A stretch of DNA of 64,000 nt, taken from CAYMRL01 sp964398985. GTDB lineage: Bacteria; Deinococcota; Deinococci; Deinococcales; Trueperaceae. The notes under the pieces were generated by a model. The model worked only from the letters and a program-made list of their open reading frames with translations. It ran no database searches and was not told the origin of the DNA. Positions 34,004 through 44,599 of the stretch are shown here, piece after piece (the stretch's first letter is position 1; each line of letters opens with the position of its first letter). The stretch spans positions 1 to 64,000 of the forward strand of contig CAYNOS010000008.1 in NCBI GenBank assembly GCA_964398985.1, given 5' to 3'. A program made the position numbers and the translations under genes.

Positions 34004-35344
34004 TCAAGGCAGGTTGGGTCCGGCGAGGCTGAACGGGAAGACGGTGTCTTGATCCTGAGCGAAGGTGTCGTCGATCACGACAGCGTAGTAAGGACCGCCG
34101 GCGGTCAGGGAGAGCGGCAAGACCATCGGGTTGCCGGAGTTGTTGGCGCCGATGCAGTTGTCGGCCCCGTTCTCGGGATCGAACTCGTTCTCGTAGACGT
34201 AGAAGGCTAGGGCGACGGCGTCGTACCCGAGGGTCAAAGTGTACTCGCCGTCCTCGCCGATGTAGAACGGCAGGACCTGATGGCGGACCTCGACGCCGCC
34301 GTAGCCGCCGGTGCATTCTGGCGTGCTGATGATCGCCACCAGCATGGTGGGACTACCGCTGTGGAGGGTGCCCTCGACTCCGAAGGGCAACGTCCCGACG
34401 GCGGAGCCGTGGTGTGAACCGAGAGCGTCCCTGCCGTCGATGTCGAGCGGCCACGCGCCGAGAAGTCCCGGCAGAGGCTGCGTTACGGCCTGGTTCATCC
34501 GCCCTTGGATCTCCACCGCGCTGAGTGCCCGGTCCCACAGTCGGATCTCATCGAGTAACGCCGCAGGCGAGAAGGCCCAATGAGCGTCGCTGCCGATTCG
34601 CAGTGGATCGGTGCTGGACGTAGGCGGTCCGTCCTCGTCGAACTCAGCCACCTGCACGCCGTTCAGGTAGTGCCTGCGGGTGGTGCCGTCAGAGGTGACC
34701 GCGAAGTGGGTCCAGGCGTCAAGAGGGATCGTCCCTCCCTCGCGAGCCGAGGTGCCACCCACGACATAGGACCGTAGGGTTCCGTCGCAGACGCCGACCC
34801 AATAGGCGTCCAGGTACCCCTTGCCAACGAGGCTCAGGCAGTCCGGCGAGGCATCCAGCATTCGCAGCCTGCCCTCGATGGTCAGGCCGTCCGTAGGGTT
34901 GAGGGAGGAGTCGTGCGGGATCTCCAGGTACTGCTCCGGCGACCCTGCGAGCACCAGGTGCTGGCCATCCACCAATCCCGTCTGAAACGGCATCGCAGCC
35001 ACGGCGGGGGTCGGCGGTGACTCGCCGCCGAGGTTCTCGGCGGTCAGGGCGAAGAAGTAGGTCGTCAGTCCGGGAAGGTCGCTCAGGAGGTGGGAGGACG
35101 AACCTGCGGCTACCTGCGCGACCTTCTCGAGACTTCCGAGCTGAGTTCCCTGATACACGTTGTAATGGGTGATGTTCTCGTCGCTGAGGTCCCACTCCAA
35201 CTCCACCGAGCGCATGCCCGCCGCGGCGGTGAGGCCGGTGGGCATGGTTGGCGGAGGGGGCGTCGAGACGCAGGCGGCGAGGAGTAGACCGATGGACGAG
35301 AGAGCAGCGACGAGGACACCGAGCCTGCCGATTGGGCGGTACAT
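34004..35344 (-). CDS. Lipoprotein with Fn3-like and LamG/concanavalin-like domains
   Basis: A 446-residue surface lipoprotein: the signal peptide ends in a lipobox (IGLLLAAC) with Cys near residue 25. Residues ~35-115 form an Fn3-like domain (PTGLTAAAGMRSVELEWD, then ITHYNVYQG). Residues ~130-290 are a LamG-like jelly roll (YLEIPHDSSL, WTHFAVTSDG, LLDEIRLWDRAL). The last ~120 residues (TMLVAIISTPECTGGY onward) are not recognised. A likely role is glycan or surface binding. GGAGG precedes the ATG at 6-base spacing. Confidence 0.75.
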   Translation of the reverse strand: MYRPIGRLGVLVAALSSIGLLLAACVSTPPPPTMPTGLTAAAGMRSVELEWDLSDENITHYNVYQGTQLGSLEKVAQVAAGSSSHLLSDLPGLTTYFFALTAENLGGESPPTPAVAAMPFQTGLVDGQHLVLAGSPEQYLEIPHDSSLNPTDGLTIEGRLRMLDASPDCLSLVGKGYLDAYWVGVCDGTLRSYVVGGTSAREGGTIPLDAWTHFAVTSDGTTRRHYLNGVQVAEFDEDGPPTSSTDPLRIGSDAHWAFSPAALLDEIRLWDRALSAVEIQGRMNQAVTQPLPGLLGAWPLDIDGRDALGSHHGSAVGTLPFGVEGTLHSGSPTMLVAIISTPECTGGYGGVEVRHQVLPFYIGEDGEYTLTLGYDAVALAFYVYENEFDPENGADNCIGANNSGNPMVLPLSLTAGGPYYAVVIDDTFAQDQDTVFPFSLAGPNLP

Positions 35345-35452
35345 ACGAACCCTCCATTCAAGCGCCGCTCCGCAGGTTCAAGGGACGGTGCGGGAACGGC
35401 AGCTAACACTACGCCCGCACGCCGCGCAACGCAGGCGAGTCGGCCAGCGAAC

Positions 35453-36229
35453 TCACTTCGCCGTCCACCCCAGATCGATGCTGTGCACGCTTCCCGTGAC
35501 GCCCCAAGCCTCGTCCGAGACCAGGTAGCTGATCATCCCCGCGACGTCCTCGGGCTCGAGCAGCCGCTTGATGGAGACGTTCTCGAGGAACACCTTCTCC
35601 TCCACCTCGCTGGCCTCGATGCCGCGCGTGCGCGCCTGGTCGGCGATCTGTCTCGCGACCAACGGGGTGCGCACGTAGGCGGGCGCCACGACGTTGCAGG
35701 TGAGCCCATGCGCGCCTCCCTCCAGCGCGGTGGTCCTCGCCAACCCGACGAGTCCGTGCTTGGCGCTCACGTAAGCCGCCTTGAAGGGGCTGGCGCTGAG
35801 GCTGTGGGCGCTGCCGACGTGCACGATGCGCCCGCGCCGGGTGCGCGTCAGCCACGGCCACGCGTGCTTGGTCAAGAGGAACGGTGCCGTCAGCATCAAC
35901 TCGAGCATGTTGCGCCAGCGCTCCTCGGGGAACTCCGGGAGCGGATCGATGTGCTGGTAGCCGGCGTTGCACACCAGCACGTCGAGGGCGCCGAGTTCAC
36001 CGGTCACGCGCTCGACGATGCCCTGACAGGCTCCCGGCAGCGTCAGGTCGCCCGCCACGAACAGGAAGCCTGACTCGCCGGCTAGTTCGGCGCCGCGGCT
36101 GCTCGGCAGGTCCGCGATCGCGACTCGCAAGCCATCGGCAGCCAGCCGCCGCGCGCACGCCAATCCGATTCCGCTGGCGCCCCCGGTCACGAGGGCGGCC
36201 CTCGACTCGCCGCCTGCTGTGGTTGTCAT
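35453..36229 (-). CDS. SDR oxidoreductase, 3-hydroxybutyrate dehydrogenase-like
   Basis: A 258-residue SDR with TGGASGIGLA, VCNAGYQHIDPLPEFPEERW, the catalytic serine in VHVGSAHSL and YVSAKHG (Tyr-Lys). The segments NAGYQHIDPLPEFP and NVVAPAYVRTPLVARQI closely follow the pattern of D-3-hydroxybutyrate dehydrogenases, which interconvert 3-hydroxybutyrate and acetoacetate in ketone body or PHB use. No PHB gene is adjacent, so the assignment rests on those motifs. ATG lies 5 bases after TAGCAT. Confidence 0.83.
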   Translation of the reverse strand: MTTTAGGESRAALVTGGASGIGLACARRLAADGLRVAIADLPSSRGAELAGESGFLFVAGDLTLPGACQGIVERVTGELGALDVLVCNAGYQHIDPLPEFPEERWRNMLELMLTAPFLLTKHAWPWLTRTRRGRIVHVGSAHSLSASPFKAAYVSAKHGLVGLARTTALEGGAHGLTCNVVAPAYVRTPLVARQIADQARTRGIEASEVEEKVFLENVSIKRLLEPEDVAGMISYLVSDEAWGVTGSVHSIDLGWTAK

Positions 36230-36234
36230 GCGGC

Positions 36235-36240
36235 ATGCTA
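36235..36240 (-). promoter_or_regulatory. -10 box of the hydroxybutyrate dehydrogenase-like gene (leaderless)
   Basis: TAGCAT, 5 bases before ATG 36229. Confidence 0.55.
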
Positions 36241-36283
36241 ACCGTGTCCAAGGCAGGGGCTAGCGCTCAGGCCCGCGGCTCTG

Positions 36284-36292
36284 TGATACACT
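36284..36292 (+). promoter_or_regulatory. Extended -10 promoter of tRNA-Leu
   Basis: TGATACACT (TG-n-TANNNT) ends 18 bases before the tRNA. No convincing -35 is seen. A near-identical TGATACATT precedes the act operon. Confidence 0.5.
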
Positions 36293-36310
36293 CCTTCTTC
36301 GCTGGCGCGC

Positions 36311-36397
36311 GCCGAAGTGGCGGAATCGGTAGACGCGCATGATTCAGGGTCATGTGTCCGCAAGGACGTGTGGGTTCAAGTCCCACCTTCGGCACCA
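36311..36397 (+). tRNA. tRNA-Leu (CAG)
   Basis: An 87-base class II tRNA. The acceptor strands GCCGAAG and CTTCGGC pair fully, the anticodon stem CATGA/TCATG encloses the loop TTCAGGG with anticodon CAG, a long variable arm (TGTCCGCAAGGACG region) is present, the T-loop is GGTTCAAGTCC, and the terminal CCA is encoded. It reads the CUG leucine codon, heavily used in this GC-rich genome. Confidence 0.97.
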
Positions 36398-36408
36398 GCC
36401 AGCGTTCG

Positions 36409-36436
36409 GTCCCGGTCGGCAACGGCCGGGACTTCT
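36409..36436 (+). terminator. Probable terminator after tRNA-Leu
   Basis: A 10-bp stem (36409-36418 with 36423-36432, one G-T wobble) closes a GCAA tetraloop and is followed by TTCT. The T-run is short. It may also work for glyS, which ends 26 bases away on the other strand. Confidence 0.55.
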
Positions 36437-36461
36437 CATCGCGGTCGGTCGAGGGTGGGTT

Positions 36462-38618
36462 TCAGACGCCGCTGAGGTGTTCTAGCGCACCGAGGCGCTT
36501 GAGCGCGTCGACGACCGCCTTGAGCAGTGCCAGTCGGTTGTTGCGCAGCGCCGGCTCGTCGACCATCACCAGCACGCCGTCGAGGAACGCGTCGAGCGGC
36601 CCCTTGAGCGCGAGGATGTCGGCCAGCGGCCGCTCGAGACCTGCCAGCGGCGGAGCGGTCAGGTCCTCGAGGTCGTAGGTCGGCAGCGCCGTGCTGATCG
36701 ACTCGAGCAGGCGCTCGACGCCGGCTTCGGCGGCCGGCAAGGCTGCGAACAGCGGCGCCTCCTGCGGCTGCGTGAAGAGGCCGGCGATGACGTCGGGCAG
36801 GTCGGCCGACGCCTTCTCGGCCAGGTTGGCCGCGCGCTTGTAGAGCGCCATCAGGTCCGAGAATTCGGGACGCTTCACGAGCTCCGACAGGAGCAACGCT
36901 CGCCGTCCGGCGCCCAGCGGGGTGGCGCTGCCGTGCACCGCGGCCTTGATCACGTGCGCGCCGAACCCCTGCTCCGACAGCAGCGCCTCGACGCGGTCCC
37001 ACAGGAAAGCCACCAACTCGGCCTGCGTCTCTCCCGGGACTTCGACGGCGCCGCCCCGGTAGGCACTGGCGGCGGCTTCGACGATGGTGGTGAGCGACAA
37101 CGGCCAGCCGCGGTCGGTGGTGACGCGCAGCAGCGCCAGGGCGTCACGCCTGAGCGCGAACGGGTCGGCCGAGCCGCTGGGTCGCTTGCCGATAGCGAAG
37201 AAGCCGGCCAGCTTGTCGAGCCTGTCGGCGACCGCGATGACGGCGCCGGCTGCGCCGCGGGGCAAGGCACCTCCCTGCCCTCTCGGCAACACCCCGTCCT
37301 CGAGCGCGGCGGCCACGGCCGGATCGATGCCTTCGGCGAGCGCGTAGGCACGCGCCATCGTGCCCTCCAGCTCGGGGAACTCGAAGACCATCTCGGTGGC
37401 GAGATCGGCCTTGAACAGCGGCAGGGCTCCCTCGAGAGCCAGCCGGTCTGGGGCCTGAATCTCCAGAGCGTCGGCCAGGAGGGTGGCCGAGGTGACGACC
37501 CTGGCGGTCTTGTCGGCCATGCTCCCGAGCTCGCGCTGGAACGCGATGCCGGCAAGCCCCCAGGCATGCTGCGAGAGGCTCTTCGAGCGGTCCGCGTTCC
37601 AGAAGAACCGGGCGTCGTAGAGGCGGCCGTCGAGCACCTGCTGGTAGTTGGCGCGCACCACGTCTTCGTCCTCGACGCGGTTGTTCGCCACGCCCACGAA
37701 GTGCCGCGCCAAGCGGCCGCCGCCGTCGAGCAACGGGAAGAAGCGCTGGTGCTTGATCATCACCGTGCTCAGCACCTCATCGGGCAGCTCCAGGTAGACC
37801 TCGTCGAACGAGCCGAGTATCGGGAACGGCCACTCGACGAGGTTCGTCACCTCGCTCAGCAACTCGGCGTCCGCGAGCGGCGTCAACGAGACGCTGGCGG
37901 CCAGCTCCGCGACCGCTGCACGCACGCGCTCGCGGCGCGCCGCTCTGTCCGGCTCGACGTAGGCGCCCAACAACGCCGTGCGGTAGGCGTTGGGTTCGGC
38001 CACCGCGATCTCCTGCGGCGCCAAGAAGCGGTGCCCGCGAGTGCCGCCGCCCGAGGTGACCCCAGCCGCCGTGACCGCGATCCGAGTGCTGCCGTACTGC
38101 GCGAACAGCCAGGTGACCGGCCGCACGAACGCTGTCGGCTCGTCGGCCCAGCGCATCTTCCTCGGCGCCGGCAGGTCGGCGACCAGCGCGGCCAAGAGCC
38201 CGCCGAGGACTTCCTCTGCCGCCTCGCCTCCGGTCGTGACCAGCGCGTAGACGTACTTGCCCCGCTCGGTCTCACGCACTTCGAGCGCGGCCGGATCGAC
38301 ACCGTTGGCAGCCGCGAAGGCACTCCCGGCGCGAGTCGGCTGGCCGTCCTGATCGAAGGCCGCCGACGCACTCGGGCCGCGGCGCGCCTCGACCGCGACG
38401 GCGCTGCGTTCCGGAACGCCCGCCGCCAGCGCGGCAAGCCGCCGGGGCGTGCCGAAGGCGGTCACCGACTTCGGCGCGAGGCCCGCACCCGCGAGGCGCT
38501 CGCGCAGCAGCGAAGCGAGCGCGTCGGAGCCCTGATCGACGTACCAGCTCGGCAGCTCCTCGGTGCCGATCTCGAGCAGCAGAGCGCGCGTGGAGTCTTC
38601 TGCGGCCGTCCCGTCCAC
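36462..38618 (-). CDS. glyS: Glycyl-tRNA synthetase beta subunit
   Basis: The 718-residue partner of GlyQ in the alpha2beta2 glycyl-tRNA synthetase; it holds most tRNA contacts. The N-terminus LLLEIGTEELPSWYVD, LVEWPFPILGSFDEVYLELP, MIKHQRFFPLLD and the later GLAGIAFQRELGSMADKTAR are hallmark segments, followed by an HD-like domain and an anticodon-binding C-terminus (DGVLVMVDEPALRNNRLALL). GTG 38618 begins one base after the glyQ stop, so it is translationally coupled. Confidence 0.95.
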   Translation of the reverse strand: MDGTAAEDSTRALLLEIGTEELPSWYVDQGSDALASLLRERLAGAGLAPKSVTAFGTPRRLAALAAGVPERSAVAVEARRGPSASAAFDQDGQPTRAGSAFAAANGVDPAALEVRETERGKYVYALVTTGGEAAEEVLGGLLAALVADLPAPRKMRWADEPTAFVRPVTWLFAQYGSTRIAVTAAGVTSGGGTRGHRFLAPQEIAVAEPNAYRTALLGAYVEPDRAARRERVRAAVAELAASVSLTPLADAELLSEVTNLVEWPFPILGSFDEVYLELPDEVLSTVMIKHQRFFPLLDGGGRLARHFVGVANNRVEDEDVVRANYQQVLDGRLYDARFFWNADRSKSLSQHAWGLAGIAFQRELGSMADKTARVVTSATLLADALEIQAPDRLALEGALPLFKADLATEMVFEFPELEGTMARAYALAEGIDPAVAAALEDGVLPRGQGGALPRGAAGAVIAVADRLDKLAGFFAIGKRPSGSADPFALRRDALALLRVTTDRGWPLSLTTIVEAAASAYRGGAVEVPGETQAELVAFLWDRVEALLSEQGFGAHVIKAAVHGSATPLGAGRRALLLSELVKRPEFSDLMALYKRAANLAEKASADLPDVIAGLFTQPQEAPLFAALPAAEAGVERLLESISTALPTYDLEDLTAPPLAGLERPLADILALKGPLDAFLDGVLVMVDEPALRNNRLALLKAVVDALKRLGALEHLSGV

Positions 38619-38619
38619 G

Positions 38620-39495
38620 TCAGGCTCCCGTCGCGGCGCGACCGTCGCCGGCGTCGGTGCCCGTCGCCAGGTAGGCCTTGGCCCCGGCCTCGGACAGGCG
38701 CCGGATGCGCTGCACGTAGCCCTGGCGCTCGGTCTGCGACAAGACGCCGCGGGCGTCGAGCAGGTTGAAGGCGTGCGAGCACTTGAGCATGTGCTCGTGC
38801 GCCGGGTAGACGAGTTCGAGCTCCAGCAGACGCCTGGTCTCCTGCTCGTAGCGGTCGAAGAGGAGCCGCTGCAAGTCTGGGTCCGAAGCCTCGAAGTTGT
38901 AGCGCGAGTGCTGCACCTCGAAATCGCGCCGCAGGTCACCGAGCTTCACGCCGCGCGCGACCTCGACGTCGAAGGCGTGCTTGACTCCTTGCAGGTACAT
39001 CGCCAGACGTTCGAGACCGTAAGTGAGCTCGACCGGCACCGGCCGGCAGTCGAAGCCGCCGACCTGCTGGAAGTAGGTGAACTGCGTGATCTCCATGCCG
39101 TCGAGCCAGACCTCCCAGCCGAGCCCCCAGGCGCCCAGCGTCGGCGACTCCCAGTTGTCCTCGACGAAGCGGATGTCGTGGGCTTGGGCGCGGATCCCGA
39201 GCGCGTAGAGCGAGTCGAGGTATTGCTGCTGAACTTCATGGGGCGAGGGTTTCAGCACGACCTGGTACTGATAGAAGTACTGGAAGCGGTAGGGGTTGTC
39301 GGCGTAGCGGCCGTCGACGGGTCGGCGGCTGGGGGCGATCCCCGCGACGGACCAGGGTCTGGGGCCCAGGGAGCGGAAGAAGGTCGTCGGGTAGAAAGTG
39401 CCGGCGCCGACCTCGGTGTCGTAAGGGGGAGCGATCACACAGCCGCGATCCGACCAGAACCGGTCAAGGCTGAAGAGCATCTCTTGTAGCAGCAT
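38620..39495 (-). CDS. glyQ: Glycyl-tRNA synthetase alpha subunit
   Basis: A 291-residue class II catalytic subunit that activates glycine. LLQEMLFSLDRFWSDRGCVI, PYDTEVGAGTFYPTTFFRSLGP, DNPYRFQYFYQYQVVLKPSP and LGWEVWLDGMEITQFTYFQQ are all classic. ATG preceded by AAGGA at close spacing. T. thermophilus instead uses the unrelated single-chain GlyRS, so this type is a useful taxonomic marker. Confidence 0.96.
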   Translation of the reverse strand: MLLQEMLFSLDRFWSDRGCVIAPPYDTEVGAGTFYPTTFFRSLGPRPWSVAGIAPSRRPVDGRYADNPYRFQYFYQYQVVLKPSPHEVQQQYLDSLYALGIRAQAHDIRFVEDNWESPTLGAWGLGWEVWLDGMEITQFTYFQQVGGFDCRPVPVELTYGLERLAMYLQGVKHAFDVEVARGVKLGDLRRDFEVQHSRYNFEASDPDLQRLLFDRYEQETRRLLELELVYPAHEHMLKCSHAFNLLDARGVLSQTERQGYVQRIRRLSEAGAKAYLATGTDAGDGRAATGA

Positions 39496-39584
39496 GGGCG
39501 TCCTTAGGGCGCGAGGTTAACGGGCACTGAACGCTGCGGGCCCGAATCGTAACCAATGTCGTGCCCGGTTTCGCGACAGGCGGG

Positions 39585-39590
39585 TACTAT
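39585..39590 (+). promoter_or_regulatory. -10 box of the clpC leader ORF (leaderless)
   Basis: TACTAT, 6 bases before the ATG at 39597 that opens a 22-codon ORF ahead of clpC. No ATG of clpC itself is within leaderless distance. Confidence 0.55.
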
Positions 39591-39596
39591 ATCACC

Positions 39597-39661
39597 ATGC
39601 CCATGCGGCGCCCTACGCGCACCTCGGACCAAGTCGCTTCACGCGGGCCGGGACGCGACCT

Positions 39662-39665
<4 letters not shown>
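39597..39665 (+). CDS. 22-residue leader peptide overlapping the clpC start
   Basis: A short ORF (MPMRRPTRTSDQ...) starts at leaderless distance from TACTAT and ends in TGA at 39663-39665, which overlaps the clpC ATG (39662-39664) as ATGA. clpC has no visible Shine-Dalgarno, so ribosomes finishing this peptide could reinitiate on clpC. The peptide is Arg-rich and matches nothing I know. It could be a simple coupling device or a translational sensor. Inferred from sequence only. Confidence 0.5.
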
Positions 39666-41863
<2,198 letters not shown>

Positions 41864-41872
41864 GCGCCGCGC

Positions 41873-41897
41873 GGCCCACGCCCAGGGGTGGTGGGCC
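41873..41897 (+). terminator. Possible hairpin terminator after clpC
   Basis: GGCCCAC (41873-41879) pairs with GTGGGCC (41891-41897) around an 11-base loop, 10 bases after the clpC stop. No U-run follows, so it may only mark a Rho-dependent or RNA-stabilising end. Confidence 0.3.
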
Positions 41898-41936
41898 GAT
41901 ACCAACAGTTGCACGGTCCCCGTGCCCGATAAGGGC

Positions 41937-41942
41937 TAGTCT
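41937..41942 (+). promoter_or_regulatory. -10 box of the radA leader ORF (leaderless)
   Basis: TAGTCT, 7 bases before ATG 41950, which opens an 8-codon ORF abutting radA. TTGCAC lies upstream at 41909-41914, but 22 bp is too far for a normal -35. Confidence 0.6.
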
Positions 41943-41949
41943 TGGGCCC

Positions 41950-41976
41950 ATGCTCGCCGCCTGTGAGAGCGTCTGA
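41950..41976 (+). CDS. 8-residue leader peptide abutting radA
   Basis: ATG at 41950 opens MLAACESV followed by TGA at 41974-41976; radA ATG is the very next codon at 41977. The ATG sits at leaderless distance from TAGTCT, and radA has no Shine-Dalgarno, so termination-reinitiation is the simplest way to translate radA. The arrangement parallels clpC just upstream. The reading is by eye and unsupported by homology. Confidence 0.5.
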   Translation: MLAACESV

Positions 41977-43341
41977 ATGGCCCGCACCATCACCGATTAC
42001 GAGTGTTCAGCCTGCGGGGCGGTCAGCCCACTGCAGTTGGGCCGCTGCTCGCGCTGCGGCGCCTGGGGGACGCTGGAGCCGCGCGTCGAGGCGCCGGGGG
42101 CGCGCTCGGGCACGGGGCGTCACCAGTCGCCGGCCACCGCGCCGCTGGAGCTGTTCGACCTCTCCGAAGTCGCGGACGCCGGCCTGACGCGGCGTAGTGC
42201 CGGTGACGCCGAGGTCGACAGGGTGCTCGGGGGCGGCTGGGTCAAGGGCTCGGCCGTGCTCCTGGCGGGAGAGCCCGGCATCGGTAAGTCGACGCTGCTG
42301 CTGCAGCTCGCCCGCAACCTCGCGGCGGCCGGCGGCAGCGCGCTCTACGTGGCGGGCGAGGAGTCGGTGGCGCAGGTGAAGCTGCGCGCCACCCGCCTCG
42401 GCATCACGACCGGGATGGAGCTGACGCGCGAGACCGACGCCAGGAACCTCGCCGCCCACCTGCTCGGGCGCGCGCCCGAGCTGGTGATCGTCGATTCGAT
42501 CCAGACGCTCACGGCCGCTGACGGAGCGGTGGCCGGCAGTCACTCGCAGGTGCGCGACGCGACCAGCATCCTCGTGGCAGCGGCGAAGGAGGGCGGCAGC
42601 ACCTTGGTGCTGATCGGGCACGTCACCAAGCAGGGCCAGGTGGCTGGGCCCAAGGTCATCGAGCACATGGTCGACGCCACCATCGCACTCGAGTCGGCCG
42701 CCGGCATGCGGGTGCTCAGGGCCATGAAGAACCGCTTCGGGGCCAGCGGCGAGGTCGGGGTCTTCGAGATGACCGATGCCGGTATGCGCGCCGTGGCCAA
42801 TCCCTCGCAAGCGTTCCTCGCCGAGAAGCCCATCGGGGTGCCGGGCTCGGTGGTCGTCGCCGCGCTCGAGGGCCAGCGTCCGCTGCTCCTGGAGGTCCAG
42901 GCGCTGGCTTCGAAGAGTCCCTACCCCGTGCCGCGGCGGGTCGTCCAGGGCCTGGACCACCGCCGGGTGGACGTCGTGTTGGCGGTGCTGGAGCGCCGGC
43001 TGGCGCTGCCTTTGGATGGTCTCGACCTGTTCGTGAACGTAGCCGGCGGCCTGCGCGTCACCGATCCGGGCGCCGATCTGGGCGTGGCGGTGGCCGTCTA
43101 TTCGGCCGTGACCAACCGCCCGGTCCCCGAGAGTTCCGCCTTCGTCGGCGAGGTGGGGCTCGCCGGCGAGCTGAGAAGCGTGGGCCAGCTGGGGCGCCGC
43201 CTCGAGGAGACGCGCAAGGCGGGTTTCGAGCGGCTGATCGGCCCCGGGTCGAGGGAGCTCGAACACGGCGCCACGAGCCTCGCCGCGGCGCTCGAGCTCG
43301 TGTGGGCGGCCGCGCCCCAGAAGGCTGCGGGCCGTTCGTGA
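41977..43341 (+). CDS. radA: DNA repair protein RadA
   Basis: RecA-like ATPase that promotes branch migration during recombination. The 454 residues have a four-Cys zinc finger (C10, C13, C24, C27), Walker A GEPGIGKSTLLLQ near residue 98, the RadA signature KNRFG near 250, and a C-terminal Lon protease-like domain (LDLFVNVAGGLRVTDPGADLGVAVAV). The stop overlaps the GTG of the PIN/TRAM gene (GTGA), as radA and this gene are often neighbours. Confidence 0.96.
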   Translation: MARTITDYECSACGAVSPLQLGRCSRCGAWGTLEPRVEAPGARSGTGRHQSPATAPLELFDLSEVADAGLTRRSAGDAEVDRVLGGGWVKGSAVLLAGEPGIGKSTLLLQLARNLAAAGGSALYVAGEESVAQVKLRATRLGITTGMELTRETDARNLAAHLLGRAPELVIVDSIQTLTAADGAVAGSHSQVRDATSILVAAAKEGGSTLVLIGHVTKQGQVAGPKVIEHMVDATIALESAAGMRVLRAMKNRFGASGEVGVFEMTDAGMRAVANPSQAFLAEKPIGVPGSVVVAALEGQRPLLLEVQALASKSPYPVPRRVVQGLDHRRVDVVLAVLERRLALPLDGLDLFVNVAGGLRVTDPGADLGVAVAVYSAVTNRPVPESSAFVGEVGLAGELRSVGQLGRRLEETRKAGFERLIGPGSRELEHGATSLAAALELVWAAAPQKAAGRS

Positions 43342-44444
43342 GCGCGCCGGCGCCCTCTTTCACGCCCTCTGAGGGGCCCAAGAACGGGAGCCACGCCGCG
43401 TTCGGCAGCGCTCTGGCGCGAGCGCTGCTGACCGTGGCCGGCGGTTTCGCCGGCTACGGGATCGGGCTGCTGCTGATCGACCGCGGAGCGCTGACGGGCC
43501 CCAACAACCTGTTGTTCCTAACGATCGTCGGCGTCTTGAGCGCCTACCTGGTCTCGGCTTCACCGGCCGCTTGGGCCGGCCGCTGGTGGGAGCGGGCGAT
43601 GCGCAGGGCGAGCCGAATCTCGCCCGACGTCGTCGTCGCTGCCGGGGTCGGCGCCACCGTCGGCCTGATGATCACGATCCTGATCAGCAACGTGATGGCC
43701 GAGGTGCCCGGCTTCACTTGGTACTGGTCGCAGTTGATCGCGGTGGTGCTGGTGGTGGGGACGGCGGGGTTCGTGGTGGCGAACCGGCGCCTGCTGCGCA
43801 TACCCGGCCACGCTGCCCGTCAGGGAAGCCAGGCCGGCAGCGCGCCCGACAAGGTCGTCGACACCTCGGCCATCATCGACGGGCGCGTCGTCGACGTGCT
43901 CGACGCCAACTTCATCGACGGTCGCCTGCTGCTCCCGCAGTTCGTGCTCTCGGAACTACAGCGCATCGCGGACTCGGACGAACCGCTCAGGCGTCAGCGC
44001 GGGCGCCGCGGGCTCGAAGTACTCGACCGCTTGGTTGAGCACCCCAGGGCGCGCACCGAAGTGATCGCCGATGACGGCAACCGCTCGGCCCCCGTCGATG
44101 ACCGGCTGATCCACATCTGCCGGACCCACGGATACGACCTGCTCACCACTGACTACAACCTCAGCCGGGTCGCCGCGCTCCAGGGCGTCAGGGTTCTGAA
44201 CCTGCACCAGCTGGCCAGCTCGCTCAAGGCCACCTACATGCCGGGCGAGCGGCTCTCTTTGAACATCGCGCGCACCGGCCGCGAACCCGGCCAAGGTCTC
44301 GCCTACTTGGAGGACGGCACCATGGTCGTCGTGGAGGATGCGGCCGACAAGGTCGGCGAGACCCTCGACGCGGTCGTGACCTCCAGCCTGCAGACGAACA
44401 TGGGCCGGATGATCTTCGCGAAGGTCAAGCAGGACGCGCCTTGA
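43338..44444 (+). CDS. PIN and TRAM domain membrane protein
   Basis: A 368-residue protein of the YacL/integral membrane PIN-TRAM family. Four hydrophobic segments fill residues ~25-150 (LLTVAGGFAGYGIGLLLI, LLFLTIVGVLSAYLVS, VVVAAGVGATVGLMITILI, LIAVVLVVGTAGFVV). The PIN nuclease domain starts VVDTSAIIDGRVVDVLD near 175, and a TRAM RNA-binding domain (GEPGQGLAYLEDGTMVVVED numbering near 315-335) ends it. Possibly a membrane-linked RNase. Translationally coupled to radA. Confidence 0.9.
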   Translation: MSAPAPSFTPSEGPKNGSHAAFGSALARALLTVAGGFAGYGIGLLLIDRGALTGPNNLLFLTIVGVLSAYLVSASPAAWAGRWWERAMRRASRISPDVVVAAGVGATVGLMITILISNVMAEVPGFTWYWSQLIAVVLVVGTAGFVVANRRLLRIPGHAARQGSQAGSAPDKVVDTSAIIDGRVVDVLDANFIDGRLLLPQFVLSELQRIADSDEPLRRQRGRRGLEVLDRLVEHPRARTEVIADDGNRSAPVDDRLIHICRTHGYDLLTTDYNLSRVAALQGVRVLNLHQLASSLKATYMPGERLSLNIARTGREPGQGLAYLEDGTMVVVEDAADKVGETLDAVVTSSLQTNMGRMIFAKVKQDAP

Positions 44445-44469
44445 CACCCGTTTCGGCCGGTTCTAAGCT
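44441..44469 (+). promoter_or_regulatory. Sigma-70-type promoter of tRNA-Ala
   Basis: Perfect TTGACA at 44441-44446, 17-bp spacer and TAAGCT at 44464-44469. The -35 box overlaps the TGA stop of the PIN/TRAM gene. Transcription should start near 44476, about 48 bases before the tRNA. Confidence 0.8.
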
Positions 44470-44523
44470 GTCCAGGACGGCAAGACCGCGCACCATGAGC
44501 CGTCGATCGTGAGAGCGCGGCGA

Positions 44524-44599
44524 GGGGCCTTAGCTCAGTTGGGAGAGCGTTCGCTTTGCAAGCGAAATGTCGCCGGTTCGAGTCCGGCAGGCTCCACCA
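44524..44599 (+). tRNA. tRNA-Ala (UGC)
   Basis: A 76-base tRNA. Acceptor GGGGCCT pairs with AGGCTCC (one G-T), D-arm TAGCTCAGTTGGGAGAGC, anticodon stem TTCGC/GCGAA with loop TTTGCAA (anticodon TGC), T-arm CGCCGGTTCGAGTCCGGCA... and encoded CCA. Not part of an rRNA operon here. Confidence 0.97.
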
